In this document: piece by piece, positions 9,007-19,800 of the stretch
Layout: every line of letters begins with the position of its first letter
Numbering within the stretch: the stretch's first letter is position 1
Source of the DNA: Monosiga brevicollis MX1
Taxonomy: Eukaryota > Opisthokonta > Choanoflagellata > Craspedida > Salpingoecidae
Reading direction: 5' to 3'
Length of the DNA stretch: 23,749 bases
Assembly: GCF_000002865.3 (NCBI RefSeq)
Contig: NW_001865057.1
Location: 6,173-29,921, forward strand
Program-made: the position numbers and the translations under genes
Notes under the pieces: model-generated
Databases searched by the model: none
Seen by the model: the letters and a program-made list of their open reading frames with translations, nothing else
What the model was told of the DNA's origin: nothing

Positions 9007-12000
9007 CTAAAAGCGCGGAAACCAGCCGCCGCCACGTTCGGCCTGGGGAGCGTCGACAGTTTGCAACTGCTGAAGCTCATTTAGCTCTTCGGGGGTAAAG
9101 TGTAGGAGCATCGAGAGCACAGGGACCAGCTGGGGCCGCTCATCGCGTTTTTGCAAAAACTGTAGGATAACATTCTTCAAGTACTCTATGTTGAGCTCAC
9201 CTCGCGTCTCACTGCGCTCATTTCGACGCAGCTCGTCTTTCAGCAACTATGGTTTTGACGCAGCGCACGTGAGAAGAGGGCTGCAAGTGGTGCAACAGGC
9301 GGACTTTCAGATTTGAGAGAGCAGAGCAGAGCACACCTTGAGTTGCTCCGTCAGTCGATCCACATTCACCTCGCTCTCGTTGAGCAGAGAAGTCAGGTGA
9401 CCGACCTATTTGGCGTGCAGGCACCATTAGCAGGGTCGAGGACAGGGCTGCTTACGAGCCCAAGTTTAGACCGCATGTCTCACCTGCTGCTGGGATTTGG
9501 TAAATGCGCGGGCGAGCTGCTCCGGCGTTAGACCAGACAGGTTGATTGCAGCATCTACATCCAGCCATGACCAAAAATCGGATTTCATCATTGGCAAGTC
9601 GAGTTGAAAGCTTGTGAAAATGCGGTCAGAAAAAGTCACCTCTTGCAAGCGCACCAACTAACCGGACACTTCCGATGGTGATCGGTTGGCAATTAAGCCA
9701 GCCAGGTCTAAGCCACTGCTATCTGATGCTGACGGGCTGGCATGTTCACGCTCAACCTCTTGGAGAAGATGCTGTGTTTGAAAGGATTGCGAAGCAGTTT
9801 GCCGATGATCACCGGCGCCACTGTATTGTGACGATGAGCGCCGATGCCCGCGTTCTCGATGCGAGTCAGCCACCTGATCCTGTGCTTCGTGCAGTTGGGC
9901 GCTGAAGCCCCGGCAAAAACCATGCAGTGCCAAAAATGAGCCACAATCATGATAAAGGCAAGGGAGAGAGAGAAGAAGAAGAAGAAGAAGAAGAAGAAGA
10001 AGAAGAAGAAGAAGAAGAAGAAGAAGAAGAAGAAGAAGAAGAAGAAGAAGAAGAAGAAGAAGAAGAAGAAGAAGAAGAAGAAGAAGAAGAAGAAGAAGAA
10101 GAAGAAGAAGAAGAAGAAGAAGAAGAAGAAGAAGAAGAAGAAGAAGAAGAAGAAGAAGAAGAAGAAGAAGAAGAAGAAGAAGAAGAAGAAGAAGGCATCG
10201 ACCCAAGGGTAGATCTCTTAAGAGGATAAGGACAGGAGCTCAATCCACCCAAACAGCAAAATATAAACAGATGCAAATGCTCGAGGTTGATTGCGCACAA
10301 ACCGTAGCACAGTGATTTGGTCATCTTTTTCGGCGTTGGCCAGCTCGAGCTCTTCAAGGCGTGCGGCGCTCTTGGCCTTGACTTCATCTACGATGCGTTG
10401 GCTGTCCGCTTGGACACGAGCCAGCAAGTCTTCCGTGTCATGGTGTGTTGTATCTAAGACCTCGCGCAGGCGCTTCAGCTACCCAAGTCAAAAAAGGGAT
10501 GGCGTGATGTGAGTATTAAGTAAGACCGGCAAAGGAATCCGCTAGTCATGGCATCTCAGAAAGGCACGATAAGTTGAAAACTCAATGCAGTACCTCTTCC
10601 TCACTCTGCTGAGCCTGCTCAGTGTATTGCTGTTTGGCGCGGAGAAATTCACCCTCCAAACGATTGGCATGCTCTATTTTATCGTGATCAATGCCTCGTG
10701 TCAGTGTTTTCACAATTCATGGGCAATGCATTTATACGCACAAAACCAAAAGAGGAAAACAAGAACAAAAACACAAAGGTCCCCGCCGTGAATTGCACGC
10801 GAGTCCAGGTTTTGACGAAGGGAGCTGTCGTACCTTCAAGCTCACGATACGCTGTTTGTGAATCGGCCACGACGGCCTCGCGCTGCGCCAGCTCGTCCTG
10901 GAGCCCTTTAATCTATGGCATGCCACGTGGCTAAGCAGGAGGAAACGCTTGCAAGCAGCAAGGGCGTACATTCAGGCGCCTCACCCTCTGCTTGGCGGCC
11001 TCAAGCTTCTCCCGGATACCCTGCAGCTCCTGGTGCTGTCGTTCTTGGCTGAGCACTGACTGTGCTCGGACCTAGGTGCGCATTCAGTCGACACATACTC
11101 GTTAAATCCCATTGCAGGCGACATCTGCTGGTATCACATCGCGGTTTCGGCTAGATGCAAGTTGGGACTGGCCGGTTGAATCCGGCTCACCTTGTACTTG
11201 TGAAACTCAGCGTTGGTCGACTGCAGATTTGCTTGAGATGTCTGCAGTTCACGTTGCAAGGTGCTCAGCTGGAATCGCAGGTCGCGCTTTTCAACGTCGT
11301 GCGTCATCTCGCTTTCACGATTCAAGGCCTCCAGGTTGGTGACGTGCTGATTCAAGCTATCCAGCTCTTGTGAAACTGTCTGCATTTGCTCCTCTTTGTC
11401 TGCAATCTAACAGTCACGCACAGGCAAATGAAACAAAAAACAAACATTGTCAGTAAGGTGGCCTTTTAAATCACGTCTGCCAAGGCCCCGTGAGATCAGG
11501 CTATTGCGCGCGTGTAGATGCGAGAGATATTCTGAAGCAAGTGGGCGTGCCAAGGACCACGACGACAACACACCTCGTCTCGTGCTGCGGCAAGCTCGCG
11601 ATCCTTCTGCTCGAGCTGGTTTTTATGTTCTTGGAGCTCATTCTTGACCTTAAGGAGAAGGGAGCGAAGCTTACCAATCTGCTCAGTGGCCTTTGACTTG
11701 GCGGTCTCTCCTGCGGGTTGAAGACGAACATGGACCATAGAGGCGCACGAACAGCATGATCTTGCGACGCGGCCAATGACACACACGCTTCATCTTAAAA
11801 AACCAAGAACCCAAAACGGACAGGCACAAAAAAGTATACATGCAGACACAACGAACGGCGTGGGGAGCGCACCGGTGGTCAGATTGGACCGCAGGTCCTT
11901 GACTTGGGCCTCCAATTCATTGGCACGCGCTTTGACACTGGTCATCTCAGCTTTGAGATCTTCGTTGAGGGTATGCAGCTTGTCCACCGTACGTTTGTAG

Positions 12001-14623
12001 TCGGCAATCTCCAGGTCAAGCATGGTGGATTGGGACAAATCGGCGGTGGCTTCGGATAGGCGGGCCTGAGCAGCACCATGCGCCTCCTTTTCCGCTTGCA
12101 GCTCAGCCTCAAGTCGGGTGATGGTCAGTTGCTGTTGCTCCACGCGATGTTGTAGCGCCTTCAAGTCAGCAAAGAGCTGGGTGTTGCGGTCCTCGAGGGT
12201 TTGCTGAGTTGTTGTGTAGCGTAGTTCCAACGCCTCAACCTCCTCTGCATGTCTACTTTCCAAGAGGTCTCGCTCCTGCGTCAGGCTTGTCTGCGCAGCC
12301 GCGAGTTGGGCCTGCACACCTTCAAGGCTAGTTTCAAGATCAGCAACACGGGCACGCGCCGCTGCTAGCGCCTCAGCCTCTGTGGCTGCACTTTGCTCAC
12401 CAACAGCCTGGCTGGCGCGTGCCGTCTCCAATTCACTCTGCACCTGGGCTAAAGCTGCTTGTGTTTCATCGTTCGCTTTCTCCAGCAGAGCCATGTCGGC
12501 GCGTAATTCGTGCTCGCGTTGCTCACCGAGAGCCAGTTGCTCCTGCAACGAGGTGTGCGCCGCTTGAAGACGGGCCATCTCTACAGCATGGGTTGCCGCG
12601 GCATCTTCATCGGTGGGTGAGCCCGCAGCTGTAGTCGCCTCAGGCCGACTGTGGGTGTTGCTAAGGGTCGAGATTTGTGACTCAAGGTCTGCACGCTGTG
12701 CAGCCCACTGATCACGTTCCAGCAGCAGCGCGTTGAGCTGCGTCTGCACTTGCTCCATCTCTTCCTGAGCAGCTTGGTCGCTAATATTATTTTCGGGCGT
12801 CGCTTGCTGCTCCAACTCGGCCTGTGCCGCACGATAGCGGTTCTCTAGTTCCTCATGCGCGGCTTGCAGGCTATCAAAGCGGGTCTGCAGTGCGTCTAGC
12901 TCAAACTGGGCAGTTGTTACTCGCGTTGACTCTTCTGCTTCTGCTTCTGCTGTCTGATCCTGCACCGTCTCCAGGTGTGCTAGACGGGCCTGTAGACCAG
13001 AATACTCAGCCTGCAATACCTCAAATTCAGTCTGACGTTCTTGGGTGGCAGCTTCAGCGGTGGCCAGAGCGCGCACGTGCTGTTCTTGCGCCGTCGACAG
13101 CTGAGTTTGTAGGCTTGCAATCTGGCTTTCTTGCTCTTGCTGTGCGGCCTAGTGGAAACACAAGCGTGCGTTGACATAAGTGGAGCACCACGGCTGCCTC
13201 TCGGAAGCTGGTTTAGGCGAAAAACCTTTTTTTTTTTTTTTTTTTTTTTTACGTTGACACAAACCTGAAAATCTGCCGCCTGTTGCTGCAGCTGGGTCTC
13301 AAGGACTTCAATCTTAGCTTGCAGCGCCTGAACGTCCGGTCTCGTTTCGTTCTCATCTTCTGTGGCATGACTGTGACGCAATTCATCGAGTTCGGAGACT
13401 AGAGATACTCGTAAGTCGCGCTCGGCCTGCAGCTGTTGCTGGTGACTGGTCAGTTCGCTGATAACATCGGCCTTTTCCTCTTGAGCGCGCGAAAGCAGAG
13501 CCAGCGTCTGATGTCATCCAGAGATGCAGGGGCAGGAATAGGGATGATGAGAGTAAGATTCCCTCGGAGATGAGATGTGAGCCAAGCCAAGAACGAGCCT
13601 TGCTCTCTACCTGGGCATTGTTCTCTTCCAATTCCGTGACCTAAGCGATGGGTGGGTGGCCACATGCAGGAGTAGATGACAATGCAATCAGCGAAAAGCA
13701 GCAAATCCATCCGGCATGCAAGCTTTCCAAGTGCCCTTGCCATTCGTTGAGGACAGGGGCCATGGCGTCTCCAACATACCCGTGCTTCGGCTTCCTTGCT
13801 CTTTTTTTGTAGCGCAGCAGCAAGGCGCTTCATCTTCTGCAGCTGCAGCAGCGTCTCGTCTGCGGCTGGAGAGGCCGGGGTGGTTTCACCTCCACCGCTG
13901 GCCTTGAGCTGTTCTAATTCGATTCGTGTGGCTGATTCATGCCCAAGACATGCCAATGCCACAGGGGTGCGGGAACGGGAAGAAGCAGCGAATGAACTCG
14001 ATTCCGCACGCCTTTGGTCACCAATGTGACTTGATGATTATGGCGCAGAGGTGAAGCATACCTTCATAGCGTTCCTTCACACGCTTGAGGAGGGTGAGCT
14101 GTTTCTCACTGTGCTGAATAAGATCCTCCTTGCTCATAGCAGCCAGCTTGCTGCGCGCCCCGCTGGCCGCGGTCGGGGTTGCACCCGCCTCAGGGGCGTC
14201 GGGGGTTGCCATCTCTGTTGGGACGGCTTGCCACTCGTCCCAAGCGTCTGAATCACTGGATGCCCGAGAAGTACGCCGAGCCGTGCGCCGAGGGGAGCGC
14301 CGGGCCGTGCGCGAGCTCGAGCTGGAATCAGTTGCAGCGGTTTCCGCGGAATGGCCAGGAGCCAAGAAGGGAACCCAGTTTGGGTTGGCTTGGCCGTGAG
14401 CCTCTGACAAATTGAGATTGGGCTCAGTGGCAGCAGCGGTATCTCGTTTCTAACGGCAAAAAGGAGCCGAATCGCGCGATTAAAGCTGCCACGTCGAGCT
14501 GGACCGCACCTTGGCGCGAGGGTTGTCCGAGCCTGCTTTGACACAGACCTGAGGGGCTCGTTGCACGGCCTGATCAAGTTCCGCTTCCAACTGTGCAAAG
14601 GAATCACTCAAAGCCCTGAACAT
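9007..14623 (-). CDS. GCC2: GRIP-domain golgin of GCC2/GCC185 type
   Basis: Sixteen exons: 14623-14510, 14449-14062, 13931-13780, 13640-13611, 13507-13265, 13148-11873, 11710-11574, 11406-11191, 11071-10985, 10912-10834, 10694-10594, 10478-10303, 9901-9663, 9554-9484, 9405-9337, 9246-9007. They encode 1205 residues; human GCC2 has about 1,680. The C-terminal GRIP domain (about 1138-1185) contains 'NIEYLKNVILQFL' with the key Tyr at 1148, and a PVLSMLLHFTPEE-type ending. The segment before it, 'LTEQLKLLKDELRRNERS', closely matches GCC2's linker. Near the N-terminus (about 138-168) 'SKLAAMSKEDLIQHSEKQL' matches GCC2's conserved PKEELIKFAKKQ helix. Most of the middle is heptad-rich coiled coil (Q/E/L/A-rich), largely in one 1,276-nt exon. 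GCC2 binds ARL1/RAB6/RAB9 at the trans-Golgi and tethers endosome-derived vesicles. Exon 11 could instead start at an AG 20 nt downstream with the same phase. Confidence 0.93.
9971..10194. repeat. (GAA)~74 / (TTC)~74 trinucleotide repeat in GCC2 intron
   Basis: An almost perfect GAA array of about 224 nt on the plus strand, preceded by a short GA run (9962-9970). It sits in the 401-nt GCC2 intron between exons ending at 10303 and starting at 9901, about 70 nt from the 3' splice site. The GCC2 sense strand carries TTC, so the pre-mRNA has a (UUC)n run. The long Glu-, Lys-, Ser- or Leu-only frames across it are artefacts of the repeat. Confidence 0.97.
13227..13250. repeat. 24-nt T run in GCC2 intron (A run on the sense strand)
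   Basis: A homopolymer lies in the intron between the exons ending at 13265 and starting at 13148. It is the exception to the sense-strand pyrimidine bias seen in the other intronic tracts of this window. Confidence 0.95.
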
Positions 14624-14833
14624 GACCTCCACCGATCCGTGGCACGCTATACCTGGCTACACACCTCCCAACCTCAGCCCACCTAATCGATCCCGATTCC
14701 AAACACCCCACCACCCGCCGCCGCCGCCGCCGCTGCCACTTCGGATCCAGTGCCTGCCAGCACCCCCCACACACATGCACACTCACACTTACACATCAAG
14801 TGAGCCAACATGCACTTTCACCGATTTTCAATA
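14624..14833. promoter_or_regulatory. upstream region of GCC2 with (CCG)6
   Basis: These 210 nt precede the GCC2 start codon. They contain six CCG units (14716-14733; CGG on the GCC2 sense strand) and a short CACACA-rich stretch at 14764-14791. No TATA box was recognised. It probably includes the 5' UTR. Confidence 0.4.
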
Positions 14834-15112
14834 TTAGAGGATATTCAGCACCCCTTTAAAGTAGTCGCCTTGGACCAGGTGGTAGAGGGTGGAAGTGTGT
14901 TGTTTGATGCACTTTACAACCACGCGCTGTAAGTGCACAGCAAGACCAACGGGACCTTGGCGCTTGTTGGATGTGGGAAGCGGAATGGCACGGAATGGCA
15001 GCGCTCGACCGAACAAGCTGAACAAGACGCTGGTGCTCTTGGGATGGCGGGACCATCAGAAAGGGGGACTGAGCTTGCGCCACTGCGTCAGGGAGTCTAT
15101 GTGAAGAGTGTG
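14834..15112 (-). CDS. possible small unidentified gene (3' exons only)
   Basis: A minus-strand exon at 14926-14834 follows a good acceptor (CTTACAG). It encodes 30 residues ending 'LYHLVQGDYFKGVLNIL' and a TAA stop. Upstream, another stretch in compatible phase (about 15112-15018) reads 'SPFLMVPPSQEHQRLVQL', but its donor (GTTCGG) is weak. Its own 5' boundary could be any of three AGs, and no convincing first exon was found before TOM20 begins at 15338. The codon use and composition look protein-like, but I do not recognise a family. It would lie in tandem upstream of GCC2 and divergent from TOM20. It could also be non-coding sequence that happens to be open. Confidence 0.3.
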
Positions 15113-15146
15113 AGCAGGAAGGGCAAAATATCGTGCTGTGTTACTG

Positions 15147-15170
15147 TTTCTTTCTTTTTTTTTTTTTTTT
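15147..15170 (+). repeat. polypyrimidine/T16 tract upstream of TOM20
   Basis: A TTTC run followed by sixteen T lies about 170 nt before the TOM20 start codon. On the plus strand it could be part of the promoter or of a 5' UTR. Confidence 0.7.
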
Positions 15171-15337
15171 GCGTTCAGTCGGAACGGCTCCCGAGATGCG
15201 TGAGGCTATACCGTGACCTGCCCGCTGTGCTTGCCACTGATGGATGATTGGTGCTTTCAAAACCTTTGCCGGGTCCTCTCAGCTGTAGAAGACTTGCTGC
15301 CCCTGCACGTTGTCCATCTTCTTTTTGCAACGATATC

Positions 15338-16120
15338 ATGTCGATGAGCACGGGACTCAAGCTTGTAGGTGGCCTCGGCCTGGCAGCTGGCCTCGCCTAC
15401 TGCGTCTATTTTGACTACAAGCGCACCCATGCTCCGGATTATCAGGAGAAGATTCGCAAGCGTAAGTGATCGGCTGCAAGCATGAAACCAGGCTCATTAC
15501 GACAGATAATGCCAGTGGGATCTGGCTAGGCTGCATCGCCTTTTTCTCCTGTTGATCTCCCTCCTTCGCGTATGGTGAAACAAATTTGCACCGCACCAGC
15601 TCACTATTGGCGCTTTAATATTTGCTCCTTCTCCCTGCAAATTCGAACGTTTCACTTCACCATTATCAGGTCGTGAGGAGCAAAATGCCAAGGTCAGCCT
15701 TCCCACCCCATCCCGATTGCTTATTGCACTGGTTTGAATGCTCTCTTGACGGTTTGTCTCATTCATGTTTGGCAAGTAGAAGCAGTCTACGATTGACCCC
15801 AATCAACTGCAGGCCATCTTCAACAAGTGCATCGAGCAGGGCCAGGCTCTTGTTGCTAGTACGTCAAAATTTGCGATACCCCGTCTAGCTTGTGTCGCTT
15901 GCATTGTCGGAGCCGTCCGTATTCGCCGGGCTCACTTCTGGGTTGCCTTCTTGCCCCTTTTCGGTTCTTAGCCCAACCACAGCTGGCCGCGCGGCACTTT
16001 GCCAACGCTGTCCGCATCAGCCAGAACCCTAGCAACCTGATTCAGATTCTCAAGCGCCAGCTGCCGCCCCAGGTCTTCCTCATGATTATGCAGGATCTGC
16101 AGGCCAACGCAACCGAGTAA
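15338..16120 (+). CDS. TOMM20: TOM20, mitochondrial import receptor subunit
   Basis: Four exons, 15338-15461, 15670-15692, 15780-15858 and 15972-16120, encode 124 residues (human 145). The ATG has A at -3. A single N-terminal transmembrane helix (about 7-25, Gly/Leu/Ala-rich) runs into 'YCVYFDYKR', matching the animal/fungal signature YCIYFDRKR. A basic linker ('KIRKRRREEQ') follows, then the TPR-like presequence-binding domain with 'LIQILKRQLPPQVF', corresponding to human LLQVLQQTLPPPVF. The topology is that of a signal-anchored outer-membrane receptor with its domain in the cytosol, where it binds amphipathic presequences and passes them to TOM40. The second exon is only 23 nt. The protein ends soon after the TPR and lacks the long acidic tail of the vertebrate protein. 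Confidence 0.95.
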
Positions 16121-16843
16121 ATTTGCTGTTTTGGGCAGGGCCCACACGCACCAGTGTCTAGATTTAACGGATGCTACCGACTCAGCCTTTTTCCTCCTTC
16201 CTTTTTTTTTTTAAAGCTGAGAGCAGCTTTTGTGCGCTTGTATTTGTTTGAGTGTCTGTGTGCGTGTGCGCATTCTTCTTTCTGCGTTTTGCTTTTCTTC
16301 CAGCTTTACTTCAGCCTTTACCCAGACCAAAATTTGCCCACCCTGACTGGTCAGGGCTGATGGATCGTCAATTTGCTTCCAAAACTTGCGCTTCCTTGTA
16401 CTCGCCGTGCTGAGCTTCCCATGTCGGTCTGCCTTTTGGTCTTGGCTGCGCAGAGGTCTCGTTTGAGCGTTTTACTGGCTTTGGTGATGCCTTGATCCTG
16501 CTGACTTGACTTGCTTGTCATGCAGAGGACCCCCCCTCGCCCTTCCAATTTGTTGCTTGTGCGCTTGTCAGCGAGTTGAGTTGGGCACATGATTCGACTT
16601 GCATGCAAACACAGACGCACGTCCATTTGCACACAGTCGCTGTTGAGTGCCTTGGTAAACTCAAGTTCGAATAAAATTGCGATTCAGGATTCACTAGCTG
16701 TCTCAAAAGGCACGTAAAACTGACGCTTCACCTCTCCCCAAGCTTGAACATGGCACCAGAATATCATAGGCCCATCACAGGCTATGGAGGCAGGCAAAGT
16801 GTGCGAAAGGAGGGGAGAGAGCAGGGAAGAACATTAAATGCTC
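16121..16843. other. intergenic region between convergent TOM20 and MscS genes
   Basis: These 723 nt hold the 3' UTRs of two convergent genes. The plus strand is T/C-rich at 16185-16330. A canonical AATAAA sits at 16670-16675 on the plus strand and could be the TOM20 poly(A) signal, which would imply a 3' UTR of about 550 nt. No coding exon could be supported. Confidence 0.5.
16670..16675 (+). terminator. candidate poly(A) signal AATAAA
   Basis: A perfect AATAAA hexamer lies 550 nt past the TOM20 stop on the same strand. Its distance makes the assignment uncertain. Confidence 0.35.
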
Positions 16844-19800
16844 CTACTTTTTCACCGGCTCTCGCGCCAGTTCCTGGGGCGGGCCCCGAGTGGGAACCGC
16901 TGCTTGGCCCGCCGTCGCATCGCTCGGCACGGCAGGGTCTGTGGTTGTTGAGGCACCCGCTGGCGTGTGGCCGGTCAAGTGATGAAGGACTGGCAAGGAC
17001 TGGGTTTGACTGACTGGAATGGTTGGCGGCGCCACCTGATTGGGTGCGCCCGCCTCAGCCGTCACAGTTGTAGCCAAGGATGACTTCGGTCGCACCTCTG
17101 GCGCGACATCCGAGCGTGGCGTGGCAAAAGCCGACAGGCGGCCAGCAGCCCGCTCTGAGGGGCTGGGTGAGGTGGGTCGGGTGCGTACAGTAGCAGATGT
17201 AGTTGTTGTTCCCTTGCCATCTTCCGTTGGTTGAGGTCTGGGCATCTGTGAATAGCCCATCACGTCCGAGGGCCCCTCAATGATAGCACCGCGCTGGCGT
17301 GGACGCCAATAGGTAATCTCGAGATCATTGCATGAAGACACAATCTCGCGAATCAGCATGTGCTTGCGCGGTACGTGTTCACCGTTCTGGAAGTTGGTCG
17401 TCTGTGCCACAATAAAGCCCACCTACACAAGATACATATCCACACCAATGCGCAGAGGGGAAAGAATAAGAAAAGGGAAGAAAGAGAGAAGAAAGAAATG
17501 GAAACCTATTTTTGTGTGTCCTTGCTCGGCGGATGTGGATGGTCCTGGGACGAGACAGGGTTCAGCGGAGATTGCCCCATTATACCTTGAGCGCGTTGCC
17601 GTCTCCCACATCAATGTCTCGGACAAAGAACGAGGATGCCGTCTCGTCGAAATCAGCAGATTTAGTGCGCAGGAAAGCTCGGTAGCGCTTTTCAAGCTCC
17701 TCCAACTTCCACCATGGCGTATCCACGGACACTATGCGATGTTGCCAGAATCAGTGTTAGAACAGATGGCTCTGTGCCGACTGCGAGGGCTCGGTCGCGG
17801 CTGACTCTTGGTGAGTCTCTGCAAAGAAGGAGATGCGCAACCAACCTTGAATAAAGGTAGCTTCAGTCATGGGGCCAGCACGACGAATGTTCGTCAACTC
17901 CTTGGGATATAGGGAATGGTTGGCAATGGTCACCACGCGGCCTGATTACGGACGGAACCATGCAGAGCATGAGTTTGATGCATCCCGTTTTGTGGCAGCA
18001 GTGGAGCTCAGGCAAAGGTAGAATCTGTAGTATGGCCACTCACCGTCCCAAACACGGAACACAGTCTGCGAGAGACTCATGCTAATCACATACATGGGAT
18101 CCCATCCCGGCACATGGCTGTTGACGCAAGCGACCGAAAAAAAAAAATGAAAAAAAAAAAAAAAAATTAGAAAGAAAGAAAGAAAGAGTGAGCAGTTGGT
18201 ACTCGCTGCAAGCACGACCATCGAAGACAAATGCCTCGACTGTATGTAAAACGCACACTCGATCGCCAATATCAAATGGGTGCATGACCTGCACAACAAG
18301 TGACGGCAGCGTGAGAATGAGCTGGGTTGCAAAAGCTCGGCTAGGGAGGGGTGGTGGAGTGATGGAGCACGCAACGTACAAAGAGGAAAATGAACGAGTT
18401 GAAGAGCTAAAAGACACGGCCAGAGCAAGCCAGGAGCGGTCGTGAGACTTCAGAGCGCGCTCCGAGAAAAAGGGCAAGCAAGATGGGTCAAGGCGATGGA
18501 TGCGCACGTTTTTGGCCGATTCGGCAAAGATGAAGGACAGCGCAAAGAGCGTTGTGCCAACCGTTACCGTGACCTCCGCATAGTCACCCGTGGAGAAGAC
18601 AATGTTCACCAGGAAAAGGGTGATGATGATGACCGCCGCTGTCAAGAAGGAGCCCAACGCCTGCACGCTCGTTCAAAAGGCAGTGCAGTGCCCAAGGTGA
18701 AGTTGCATCGAGATGTGTTCGCATCAATGGTCCCAAGAGCAGAGGCCGATGAGGCATGGTCTCTGTTTGTCTGTGTCTGGCAACGTCCAACATGCAAGCC
18801 TTCATGCAAGCTATTGCAACATGCACCGCACCAAAAACGCACCTGCACGATCGAGTCTAGATCCTTGAGGCTGAGCGCCAGATGTTTACGCTTGTGATAC
18901 ACGCGGCTCATGGCTTCTTCCAGATCGCTAAGTGCGAGATTCTGCTTATCGTGTGGGTCAAACATCTCAAGGATGCGCCGACGCATATCTGGCGAGCTGA
19001 CGTAGGGCGAAGCCAGGGCTGTGATGGCTACATGATCGCCGACTTCATGACGATAAAAAAGCGCCTCGGCTGTTTTCATGGCCAGCTAGACAAGCATTAA
19101 AAAAAAAGGAAAAAAAAAAAAAAAGGAAAAAAAAAAGAAAAAAGAAAAACAAAAAAAAAAAAAAAACCCCTCCCATGAGAGAAGGTGCATGGGACCCACA
19201 CACACCAACACACGTTGAATTACAATAAGATGGGCGCTCTGCCCGGCCCTCTTTCGACAGTTAGGCCAGCAGGGTATGCTGGGTGAGTTGCAAGAGTGTC
19301 GAAGAATATACCTTGCGATTCTTGATGGCCAAGCGACCGTGGCAGGTCGTGAGATAGGTATAGCGCACTGTTTCAAACCCCACCAACATGGCTGCGGTCA
19401 TCTCGCTATCATTGGCTTCAATCAGGTCTTGGATAGCCTTGTCCGCCTGCCAAGCCACGACACGCAAAAATGATGGTGATGGGATCAAGGATGAGAAAAA
19501 CAAGAACTAGGCAAGCCGGGCAGGTTGTGGGGTTGCTACGACAAGATACCTCGCCCTTGACACGATGGGCATTGCTTTTGGAGACGCGCGATTTGTGTCG
19601 ATTGATGCGGCGAGAGGGATTTGAAGCGCGTTCATTTGAATCCGACATGTGAGGCTCCTCCTGACTTCGAGTGTCACTCTTGTTGCGCTTATGCTTGGTC
19701 TTGTGCCTTTTCCGCTTGGCCTTGTGCTTATGGCTGCTTTCCGACACCTCGGTCGACTCCTCGTTGCGTGAGGTGACCGAGTCAAGGTAGCCGCCGTCGT

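Noticed and set aside
9927-10387. Open frames of poly-Glu, poly-Lys, poly-Leu and poly-Ser
   Set aside because: They are the six-frame translation of the (GAA)n intronic repeat, and the flanking sequence is a well-supported GCC2 intron.
16154-16360. Extra coding exon after TOM20 (hydrophobic frame)
   Set aside because: The TOM20 frame stops at 16118-16120 and no phase-correct donor leads into it; its composition reflects T-rich 3' UTR.
18843-19085. A functional EF hand in the MscS channel
   Set aside because: The loop has His and Lys at positions 3 and 5 and no Gly at 6, so only an EF-hand-like fold is claimed.
19099-19166. Poly(A) tail of a retroposed element
   Set aside because: No target-site duplication or element body was seen beside it, and it lies in an intron between conserved channel exons in a position typical of a polypyrimidine tract.
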